A stretch of DNA of 5,520 bases from Proteobacteria bacterium UBA4457. Lineage in GTDB: Bacteria > Pseudomonadota > Gammaproteobacteria > Ga0077536. Location of the stretch: NCBI GenBank assembly GCA_002390205.1, contig DGOV01000142.1, forward strand, positions 1 through 5,520. Reading direction: 5' to 3'. The translations under genes were made by a program, and so were the position numbers. How positions within the stretch are numbered: position 1 is the stretch's first letter; every line of letters starts with the position of its first letter. This document shows positions 1-5,520 of this stretch, piece by piece. The notes beneath the pieces are model-generated. The model had not been told where the DNA came from and ran no database searches. It saw nothing but the letters and a program-made list of their open reading frames with translations.

Positions 1-1395
1 TACGGGAAACCGCTGTTCAATGAACTCGGCTGGAAGGTTTTTCGAATAAGGAACCAAATCAACTGCATCAGTACCGTCCCCTTGAGGGCGAGCTCCCGAT
101 CCAGCACCAAATATTTCGCGCATTAAAAACAGTTTCCCTGACGGGTCTGTTCCATAGAGCCCATATATTTGTATACACTGCATATCAGCGACAACTTGAC
201 CATCAAATGCTTTCGCAAGAGCAACCGTATAGGCACTTATCATTCGCAACATACATGTCATCCTGGATACCACAGGTGCTGGGAATTCCGAGCTTAGAAT
301 GGTTCGCTTTGGAATACGGCAACGAAAAACATCAGTAACGCCTTCATTAATGATAATCCCAGGAATTTGAGCTTTGAAGAACGCTCCTAGCCATTTGGAG
401 TAATGTCGACCATCAAGTGGCCAATTAATAGGGCCTTTCGCCTGAGGACTTGTGCCTTCAAAATCAAGCACCATCTTGTCTTTGTATTTCCGCATTGTAA
501 TTTTAAGCTTGACCGGCTCATCCAGTGTCAGCCCATCATTCTCAATAAAATCTTCTCCAATGAATTCGCCCTCTGGAAAAAAAGGCAACCCTTTTTCGCG
601 CACGACTTCCGCGCAACGTTCAATGATTTCATAAAACGCACCTTCAACTTCGTCAGTTCCGAATCGCTCACACAACTCAACGACACGACGACGAATAATT
701 TCATTTGCGCCCACAAATGCATCTATATCCCCGCGTAAATCTTCAGGGAAACGAGAATTACGCAATATGATGTCGTAAACTCCATCATTAAGCATACCCG
801 CCGTATAAAGTTTAACAGGTGGGCACATCGTGCCTTCTTCAAAAATACTTTCAGAGGTATTTGGCCACGAACCCGCCATGCGTCCTCCTACATCGCTTAC
901 GTGGCCAAAAATCTGTGCAAATCCGATAAGACGATCTTGCACGAAGATTGGAGTAACCACACAATAATCAGGTAGATGTCCAATCGTCCCAGCGGACTCA
1001 TAGACGTCATTATAGATAAAAACATCTCCTTCATTAATGTCACTTATGGGGAATTTCATTCGTATGGGATCAGCTGTAGCCGCCCATGAAACTCGTGATA
1101 CAGAAAGACAGTCCAGAGTATTTAGAGAGGCTCGATAGTCATGCTGCTCTCTTATAATCGTGGACCGAGCAGTCCGTTCAACTGCAGCTTCTGCCTCCAT
1201 GACTGCGGCTTCTATCCCACCATCCACAATATCTACTAAAATTGGGTCGAGTGTTTCTCGGGTTACTTTTATTTTAGAGAGATAAGACGCATCTGCTTCT
1301 ACCAAACCGTAACGAAACGGTGCATAGTCAGCAAAGGCGGTCTCCTCATCTTCTTTATCAAAATAAGACTGCGGCAGATTTGGCTCAGATGCCAT
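1..1395 (-). CDS. hyuB: HyuB-family subunit (hydantoinase B / oxoprolinase / ketone carboxylase), 3' end beyond the left edge
   Basis: An open frame of 465 codons runs from the ATG at 1393-1395 to the window edge with no stop, so the C-terminus is missing. The family is usually about 510-590 residues, so roughly 50-120 are absent. I recognise the HyuB (Hydantoinase_B) family from three blocks: N129-D-V-Y-E-S followed by G139-H-L-P-D143, G164-H-V-S-D-V-G-G171, and the glycine-rich F-G-A-G-S-G-A-R-P block at 429-437. HyuB partners a HyuA ATPase; together they hydrolyse hydantoins or 5-oxoproline, or carboxylate ketones, in the cytoplasm. HyuB carries the metal/substrate chemistry. The start is supported by an AGAAGGAG Shine-Dalgarno 7 bases upstream and by the hyuA stop codon in the same frame 18 bases upstream. 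The blocks differ from the common NDPYxGGTHLPD and HHxDVGG forms, suggesting a divergent subfamily. The family call is firm; the substrate is unknown. Confidence 0.93.
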   Translation of the reverse strand, partial: MASEPNLPQSYFDKEDEETAFADYAPFRYGLVEADASYLSKIKVTRETLDPILVDIVDGGIEAAVMEAEAAVERTARSTIIREQHDYRASLNTLDCLSVSRVSWAATADPIRMKFPISDINEGDVFIYNDVYESAGTIGHLPDYCVVTPIFVQDRLIGFAQIFGHVSDVGGRMAGSWPNTSESIFEEGTMCPPVKLYTAGMLNDGVYDIILRNSRFPEDLRGDIDAFVGANEIIRRRVVELCERFGTDEVEGAFYEIIERCAEVVREKGLPFFPEGEFIGEDFIENDGLTLDEPVKLKITMRKYKDKMVLDFEGTSPQAKGPINWPLDGRHYSKWLGAFFKAQIPGIIINEGVTDVFRCRIPKRTILSSEFPAPVVSRMTCMLRMISAYTVALAKAFDGQVVADMQCIQIYGLYGTDPSGKLFLMREIFGAGSGARPQGDGTDAVDLVPYSKNLPAEFIEQRFPV

Positions 1396-1402
1396 GCTAT
1401 TA

Positions 1403-1410
1403 CTCCTTCT
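1403..1410 (-). promoter_or_regulatory. Ribosome-binding site of hyuB
   Basis: On the minus strand the 18-base gap between the hyuA stop and the hyuB ATG contains AGAAGGAG, ending 7 bases before the ATG. It is a near-ideal Shine-Dalgarno. It fixes the hyuB start at 1395 and implies independent re-initiation on a shared hyuA-hyuB transcript. Confidence 0.85.
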
Positions 1411-1413
1411 AAA

Positions 1414-3480
1414 CTAGTCTTCGTGACGACTTAAAACCAGACATCCCCATTCATCTAATCGCGCCACCCAATCTGGGTTAAGAACCGTAGTCGAATCGTA
1501 TTGCTCTATAATTGCTGGGCCTATGATCTCGTTGCCTGCCACTAGTAACTCTCGGGAAAAAATAGGGCACTCGACACGCCCTTGAGTTTGCGGGAAATAG
1601 ACTTGAGACTTTCCACGCATCGCTTGTACAGGCGATTTTCCGGCAATTTTCTGTTTCCGAATTTTGGGCCTTTCTAACAAACCTAGACCTGTGACGCCCA
1701 CATTCACGAGCTCTACAAGCTCTCTACCCTCATAGGAATAGCCATACAAGTCCTGGTGAGAGCAATGAAAGTCACTGATGGCTTGTTGTAATTTATCTTC
1801 GGTAGAACTCTTATCGTTTAGAAAAGGCAGCCTTACTTCATAAGCTTGGCCTCCATATCGCATGTCGACAAAGTGCTGCAGCTCAATATTATCCGAGTTG
1901 AAACCTTCGCTGAAAAGGTTCTCTTTTACTCTGGTCTGTAGCTCCAAAAAATGCTGTTCAAGAGCAGCCGCGCTAAATTTGTCTTCTCGTTGCACCGCTG
2001 TATGAACAGCATCAATCCTTACATCAGTTAGTAGCAACCCATACGCTGACGTAACTCCAGGACTGGGAGGAATCACCACTTTTTTCATCCCTAACCAATC
2101 AGCCAAGTAGCATGCATGCAAAGGTCCAGCGCCCCCAAATGCAATCAGAGCGTAGTCTCGTGGATCTCTCCCTCGTTTCACTGAAACTGTCCTGATCCCA
2201 GCCGCCATATTTTCTATAGCAATCCGAAGTATTCCATCAGCAGCATCCGTCAAATTAAGACCGAGAGGTTCTGCAATCGTTTTGATAGCAGTTTCGGATC
2301 TTGCATAATCTAGGCTCACATCACCCCCTGCTAAGGCGGTCGTCAAACGACCCAAAACTGCGTTAGCATCAGTAACAGTAGGTAATTCCCCACCACGCCC
2401 ATAGCACGCAGGCCCTGGCAAGGCTCCCGCACTCTCAGGCCCCACTTTCAAACTCCGTCCTCCTGCTAACCAAGCGATAGAGCCCCCACCAGCGCCAACT
2501 GTATGCATATCGATCATTGGGGTTTTTACATCATAAATGTCTACTCGCCCTTCTGTTAGCATCCTTGGCTGACCTCCTTCTACAAGACAGATATCAGCCG
2601 ATGTACCCCCGACATCAAAACAAATTACATCCTCAAATCCGCTCAGCTTTCCAAAGTGACAAGCAGCTATTACTCCTGCAGCAGGACCAGATAAAGCAGC
2701 TGTAATTGGTTGACGAGAGATCTCCTCCGCTTTAGCGAGCCCCCCACTTGATCTCATAATATAAAAAGGCGCAGTTATTTTTTTGTCGGCTAACTCAGCA
2801 CTCAATTTTTCATGATAATTTGATAATAGAGGCATCAATGCTGTATTCAGACAAGTCGTATTAGTTCTTTCGTATTCCCGATACTCTCGCAATATATCAG
2901 AAGAAATGGAGATGAAGCACTCAGGGTAAACCTCTCTAATAAATTCCCTCACCTGCCGCTCATGAGAAGGGTCGCGATAAGAATGAAGTAACGATACAGC
3001 AATCGCAGAAACTCCAAGCCTACGAAATTCGAGGGCCACTGCTCGAACTTCATCCCCGTTAATCGGTGTGAGCTCTTTTCCTTCAACATTGATTCGACCA
3101 ATGACTTCTCTTACGAGTTCTAAAGGCACGACTCTCTCCGGCTTCACCCACCAAGTTATATCTCCGAATTCTCCTGGAACCGTTTGCCTAGCAACTTCTA
3201 GTTGCTCACGATAACCGACAGTAGTCACCAAACCAATTTTAGAATAGCGTCTTTGAAGTATTGCATTGGTTGCGACCGTAGTGCCGTGAAAAACCGCAGC
3301 GACGTCACTGGACAAAACACCACCAAGTTCAGTGATTTTCTCTATCCCTTCGATAAATCCACGCGATGGATCTTCCGGAGTGGTAGGAACTTTCATAAGG
3401 TGCACTTCCCCAGAGCCTTCCTCCAACGCCACCACATCAGTAAAAGTTCCACCGATATCTACTGCTAACCGCCAAGCCAT
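1414..3480 (-). CDS. hyuA: HyuA-family ATP-dependent subunit (hydantoinase A / oxoprolinase / ketone carboxylase)
   Basis: The 688-residue product is full length for the family. Hydantoinase_A N-terminal region (about 5-185): phosphate-binding V7-D-I-G-G-T-F-T-D15 and H65-G-T-T-V-A-T-N72. Central Hydantoinase_A domain (about 200-490): E204-R-T-N-T208, S264-G-P-A-A-G269, a second nucleotide motif F288-D-V-G-G-T-S-A-D296, H326-T-V-G-A-G-G-G-S334 and F448-G-G-A-G-P-L-H-A456. The C-terminal region (about 500-688) ends with G-P-A-I-I-E-Q (654-660). Both acidic/glycine ATP motifs of the actin-like fold are intact, so it should be an active ATPase. In this family HyuA phosphorylates the substrate (and bicarbonate, in carboxylases) for conversion by HyuB. 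The start is certain: an in-frame TAA lies two codons upstream. The gene reads into hyuB after 18 bases and diverges from the acyl-CoA ligase. No small third subunit, as in acetone carboxylase, is visible. Substrate unknown. Confidence 0.96.
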   Translation of the reverse strand: MAWRLAVDIGGTFTDVVALEEGSGEVHLMKVPTTPEDPSRGFIEGIEKITELGGVLSSDVAAVFHGTTVATNAILQRRYSKIGLVTTVGYREQLEVARQTVPGEFGDITWWVKPERVVPLELVREVIGRINVEGKELTPINGDEVRAVALEFRRLGVSAIAVSLLHSYRDPSHERQVREFIREVYPECFISISSDILREYREYERTNTTCLNTALMPLLSNYHEKLSAELADKKITAPFYIMRSSGGLAKAEEISRQPITAALSGPAAGVIAACHFGKLSGFEDVICFDVGGTSADICLVEGGQPRMLTEGRVDIYDVKTPMIDMHTVGAGGGSIAWLAGGRSLKVGPESAGALPGPACYGRGGELPTVTDANAVLGRLTTALAGGDVSLDYARSETAIKTIAEPLGLNLTDAADGILRIAIENMAAGIRTVSVKRGRDPRDYALIAFGGAGPLHACYLADWLGMKKVVIPPSPGVTSAYGLLLTDVRIDAVHTAVQREDKFSAAALEQHFLELQTRVKENLFSEGFNSDNIELQHFVDMRYGGQAYEVRLPFLNDKSSTEDKLQQAISDFHCSHQDLYGYSYEGRELVELVNVGVTGLGLLERPKIRKQKIAGKSPVQAMRGKSQVYFPQTQGRVECPIFSRELLVAGNEIIGPAIIEQYDSTTVLNPDWVARLDEWGCLVLSRHED

Positions 3481-3486
3481 AGCTTA

Positions 3487-3494
3487 CCCCCCCC
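3487..3494 (-). promoter_or_regulatory. Unusual ribosome-binding site of hyuA: run of eight G
   Basis: On the minus strand the bases before the hyuA ATG read TAGGGGGGGGTAAGCT. The only purine-rich element at Shine-Dalgarno distance is this G8 run, whose 3' end lies 6 bases before the ATG. It can pair with the CCUCC anti-Shine-Dalgarno using one G-U pair. A homopolymer of this length is prone to slippage, which would alter the spacing to the start codon. That it acts as the binding site is inference from position. Confidence 0.6.
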
Positions 3495-3523
3495 TATTTT
3501 CGTGACCACGATCGACTCTATAC

Positions 3524-3533
3524 TTTGGCCAAA
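3524..3533. promoter_or_regulatory. Perfect 10-base palindrome, possible operator
   Basis: TTTGGCCAAA is a perfect palindrome in the divergent intergenic region, 44 bases upstream of the hyuA ATG. Close by, at 3501-3510, is a second small dyad, CGTG-AC-CACG. Such symmetry fits a dimeric regulator site, but ten bases can arise by chance and no regulator gene is in view. Confidence 0.25.
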
Positions 3534-3543
3534 CAGACAAAGC

Positions 3544-3573
3544 TAGAAACATCGACAGATACCTATTTATAAT
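3544..3573 (+). promoter_or_regulatory. Candidate sigma-70 type promoter for the acyl-CoA ligase
   Basis: A perfect TATAAT at 3568-3573 has TAGAAA (4 of 6 matches to TTGACA) at 3544-3549, an 18-base spacer. Transcription would begin near 3580 and leave a leader of about 120 bases before the ATG at 3702. The -10 is good and the -35 is ordinary. Overlapping it on the other strand, 3571 to 3566 reads TATAAA, so the same AT-rich core could serve hyuA as well, although no convincing minus-strand -35 was found. Confidence 0.4.
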
Positions 3574-3622
3574 GCCGTGCAAAACGAGTCTCGGCAAGCA
3601 CTGAAAAACTCTTAAAGCGTGG

Positions 3623-3642
3623 TAGTTGACAACGATCAGCTA
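3623..3642. promoter_or_regulatory. Inverted repeat over a TTGACA hexamer, possible operator
   Basis: TAGTTGA (3623-3629) and TCAGCTA (3636-3642) form a 7-base inverted repeat with one mismatch (G-U in RNA) around a 6-base centre. The left half overlaps a perfect TTGACA at 3626-3631, but no good -10 lies 16-18 bases downstream of it. It is not a terminator: no T-tract follows the stem on either strand. It may be a regulator site between the divergent genes; this is inference. Confidence 0.3.
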
Positions 3643-3685
3643 AAAATAGAACCATGCCTGTTATCTACAATTAGTCAAGAACAAC

Positions 3686-3692
3686 GAAAGGG
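3686..3692 (+). promoter_or_regulatory. Ribosome-binding site of the acyl-CoA ligase
   Basis: GAAAGGG ends 9 bases before the ATG at 3702, a moderate Shine-Dalgarno. An in-frame TAG at 3672-3674 with no other start codon between it and 3702 makes this the only reasonable start. Confidence 0.65.
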
Positions 3693-3701
3693 CAACAAAA
3701 A

Positions 3702-5318
3702 ATGTCAGAATGGTTCGAAAAAAGAACGTTAGGCCAAACGACTAAAGAAGCAGCGAAAAAATGGGGAAACCGCGAAGCACTGGTTTTTGGAGAAAGCAGG
3801 TGGACATGGTTAGAGTTTGAGGCCGGTATTTCAGCTGCAGCAAAAGGCCTAATCTCTCTGGGCGTAGAACCTGGAGAGAAAGTTGCCCTTTGGATGAATA
3901 ACAAACCAGAGTGGCTTTTCTTGATGTATGCGGTTGCCAAAGTTGGTGGAGTCTTAGTGCCTTTAAATACACGGTATCGTAGCGATGACATAAGATATGT
4001 GCTCTCTCAATCCAACACTGGAACTCTTTTATCAGATGATAGATCCGGTCCAGTAAGCTACCTAGAAATGATCAAAGAAGTCATACCAAATCCTGAGTCT
4101 CTTAAAGATGGGATCAGTGAATTTCCAGACCTTCGCAGAATTGTTTTCGTAGGTACAGAGCATTACGGTGATACAAGCTTATGGACGGAAGTTCTAACTT
4201 CTGGAGAAAAAATCACAGATGAACAGCTCCAAGAACGCGAGTCACAAGTAGCACCAGATGATCTAATGCTGATAGGTTACACATCAGGGACTACGGGCGA
4301 TCCCAAAGGAGTAATGCATAACCATACCAACATACGAAACTGTATGGAAAGAGCTTCGATTCTTGGGATTACTTTTACAGATATTCATATCAATTATCTA
4401 CCTATGTTCCACATCTATGCACTGTCAGAAATAATGATGATAGGCGCTCTAACAGGTGCAAAACAGATCTTAATGGAAAGCTTTGATGCTAGCAAAGCCC
4501 TTGCCTTAATCGAAAAAGAGAAGGTGACTTTAGCCCATGGGTTTGATACTCACTGGAAAGATTTACTAGACGCACAAAGCAACATACAAGCAGATGTTTC
4601 CACACTCCGATTAGGAACTTTGCCTGCAGGGACTGAGGCAACTATCCCTGTTGCCGAAGTGGTTCAAGATGTCTTCTGCCCTACGGTGTCTGGGTTTGGC
4701 ATGACAGAGATTTGGGCATTTGCAGCTCTCTCATTCCCAACCGACACCCGCGAGCAAAGAATCTATGCATCTGGCTACCCCATGAGCGACATTAGTTTCA
4801 AAGTAGTCAACCCCGAGAGTGGTATCACAGTGGAACCAGATGAATCGGGCGAGCTCAGAGTGAAAGGTTATACCCTAATGCAAGGCTATTATAAAAAGCC
4901 CCAAGCTACTGCAGAAAGCTTTACTGGCGATGGTTGGTTTAAAACAGGGGACACCGCAAAGATCAGGGGAGATGGTCGTTTAATTTTTTTGGGTAGATAT
5001 AAAGATATGCTTAAAGTAGGTGGAGAAAATGTCTCTCCTGCAGAAGTAGAAGCACACCTATTGAAGATTCCTGGGATTCAAGCAACGTCGGTAGTTGCTT
5101 ATCCAGATCAACGCCTTCATGAGGTAGGCGTAGCATTTACGATATTGGAAACGGATATCATGCTTGCTCCCGACGAGATCATCGGGTTTTTGAAAGGTAA
5201 AATTGCCAGCTTCAAAATACCCCACCATATTATTTTTGTGCAGGAATTTCCAATGACCTCTTCCGGAAAAGTACAGAAAGCGAAGCTAAGAAAGCAAGCT
5301 GTGGATATTCTGGGGTAA
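3702..5318 (+). CDS. Acyl-CoA synthetase / AMP-forming acid:CoA ligase (ANL superfamily), substrate unknown
   Basis: The 538-residue cytoplasmic enzyme has the full ANL motif series, so it should activate a carboxylic acid with ATP to an acyl-adenylate and transfer it to CoA. Visible motifs: P-loop Y193-T-S-G-T-T-G-D-P-K-G203; P234-M-F-H-I-Y239 (A4, acyl pocket side); G331-F-G-M-T-E336 (A5, with F in place of the usual Y or W); G411-W-F-K-T-G-D417 (A7, ribose-binding Asp); hinge L430-G-R-Y-K-D435 leading into G-G-E-N-V-S-P (440-446, A8); and T519-S-S-G-K523 (A10) with the catalytic lysine. The large N-terminal domain spans about 1-430 and the mobile C-terminal domain 431-538. Length and motif style match FadD-like medium/long-chain or aryl/alicyclic acid ligases; acid size cannot be read from sequence. 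It is divergent from hyuA across 221 bases and converges on a second hyuA-like gene. Activation of the HyuAB product is an inference from context. Confidence 0.95.
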   Translation: MSEWFEKRTLGQTTKEAAKKWGNREALVFGESRWTWLEFEAGISAAAKGLISLGVEPGEKVALWMNNKPEWLFLMYAVAKVGGVLVPLNTRYRSDDIRYVLSQSNTGTLLSDDRSGPVSYLEMIKEVIPNPESLKDGISEFPDLRRIVFVGTEHYGDTSLWTEVLTSGEKITDEQLQERESQVAPDDLMLIGYTSGTTGDPKGVMHNHTNIRNCMERASILGITFTDIHINYLPMFHIYALSEIMMIGALTGAKQILMESFDASKALALIEKEKVTLAHGFDTHWKDLLDAQSNIQADVSTLRLGTLPAGTEATIPVAEVVQDVFCPTVSGFGMTEIWAFAALSFPTDTREQRIYASGYPMSDISFKVVNPESGITVEPDESGELRVKGYTLMQGYYKKPQATAESFTGDGWFKTGDTAKIRGDGRLIFLGRYKDMLKVGGENVSPAEVEAHLLKIPGIQATSVVAYPDQRLHEVGVAFTILETDIMLAPDEIIGFLKGKIASFKIPHHIIFVQEFPMTSSGKVQKAKLRKQAVDILG

Positions 5319-5341
5319 CGTCGCGATGCTTAGCTACTGAT

Positions 5342-5357
5342 TTTCGGGGGGGCGAAA
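5342..5357. terminator. Small hairpin with G6 loop in the convergent gap, weak terminator candidate
   Basis: TTTCG (5342-5346) and CGAAA (5353-5357) pair around six G. It sits in the 57-base gap between the stops of the ligase (5318) and the minus-strand hyuA-like gene (5376), where a bidirectional terminator is expected. The stem is only five pairs and no T-tract follows on either strand, so it is not a convincing intrinsic terminator. No better hairpin was seen in the gap. Confidence 0.2.
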
Positions 5358-5375
5358 GACACAAGAAAGTTACCA

Positions 5376-5520
5376 CTAACCGATGGGTAATATGTCTGAG
5401 TCTGGCTGATGTGATCTAATTATCAAATTCCCGCTTTCATCTGTACTTGCTTTCCAATTAGGCGGCAAGACAATGGTCGCACTTTCTTGTTCAATAAGTG
5501 CAGGACCAACAATAAAAAAA
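5376..5520 (-). CDS. hyuA: C-terminal end of a second HyuA-family protein, 5' part beyond the right edge
   Basis: Reading the minus strand from the right edge gives 47 residues ending at the TAG in 5376-5378. It begins F-F-I-V-G-P-A-L-I-E-Q, followed by T-I-V-L-P-P-N-W and E-S-G-N-L-I-I. This is the characteristic C-terminal signature of HyuA-type ATPase subunits (GPAIIEQ, then a short strand, PxW and GxLxL). By eye it aligns without gaps to the end of the complete HyuA in this window, with about half of 34 positions identical, so it is a diverged paralogue and not a duplicate. The tail S-H-Q-P-D-S-D-I-L-P-I-G extends beyond the first protein's end. Only the ligase, facing the other way, lies downstream. 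Any HyuB partner of this gene must therefore lie outside the window on the right, or elsewhere. It is not a HyuA-HyuB fusion, because it stops right after the HyuA end. Confidence 0.85.
   Translation of the reverse strand, partial: FFIVGPALIEQESATIVLPPNWKASTDESGNLIIRSHQPDSDILPIG

Noticed and set aside
452..722. Short frames on both strands (452-634 plus, 528-722 minus)
   Set aside because: Both are inside hyuB in other frames, low-complexity and without recognisable content.
403..738. Open frame of 111 codons on the plus strand
   Set aside because: It lies antisense inside hyuB, has no family motif and no ribosome-binding site; it is a shadow of the real minus-strand gene.
2517..3468. Plus-strand frames at 2517-2705 and 3202-3468
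   Set aside because: Antisense to conserved parts of hyuA, including its ATP-binding motifs; shadows.
3623..3647. Hairpin followed by AAAAAT as an intrinsic terminator
   Set aside because: The adjacent tract is A on the plus strand and lies upstream of the stem on the minus strand, so neither orientation gives the stem-then-U order.
3626..3654. TTGACA at 3626-3631 as the -35 of a ligase promoter
   Set aside because: The hexamer is perfect, but nothing resembling TATAAT lies 16-18 bases downstream (best 3 of 6), so the 3544-3573 pair is preferred.
3673..3678. TTGACT on the minus strand as a hyuA -35
   Set aside because: No acceptable -10 at 15-19 bases; it also sits in the ligase leader just before its ribosome-binding site.
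3671..3991. Minus-strand frames of 106 and 76 codons over the start of the ligase
   Set aside because: They overlap the N-terminus of a strongly conserved CoA ligase in antisense, with no known domain.

Overview
The window carries four protein-coding genes in a compact bacterial arrangement: strong Shine-Dalgarno sequences, an 18-base gap inside a gene pair, standard genetic code, and GC in the mid-forties percent by rough count. No taxonomic marker is present. A Gram-negative environmental (possibly marine) bacterium is a guess from GC and gene style, not something the sequence proves.

Layout, left to right. (1) Minus strand, 1-1395: the first 465 codons of a HyuB-family subunit (hydantoinase B / oxoprolinase / ketone carboxylase), running off the left edge. 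(2) Minus strand, 1414-3480: a complete 688-residue HyuA-family ATPase subunit, immediately upstream of hyuB and in the same transcription unit. (3) 3481-3701: a 221-base divergent intergenic region with promoter-like hexamers, several small inverted repeats and an unusual run of eight G that serves as the hyuA ribosome-binding site. (4) Plus strand, 3702-5318: a complete 538-residue acyl-CoA synthetase / AMP-forming ligase. (5) 5319-5375: a 57-base convergent gap with a small hairpin that has G7 in it. (6) Minus strand, 5376-5520: the last 47 residues of a second, different HyuA-family protein, cut by the right edge.

How they may work together (inference): HyuA/HyuB pairs cover ATP-dependent hydantoin and 5-oxoproline hydrolases and also the ATP-dependent acetone and acetophenone carboxylases. 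A HyuAB pair beside an acyl-CoA ligase recalls anaerobic acetophenone degradation, where the carboxylase product benzoylacetate is activated by a dedicated CoA ligase. A route of ketone (or cyclic amide) to carboxylic acid to acyl-CoA is therefore plausible, but the substrate cannot be read from this sequence. The second HyuA suggests that the locus extends to the right with another Hyu-type enzyme. No RNA gene, mobile element, CRISPR array or long repeat was seen.
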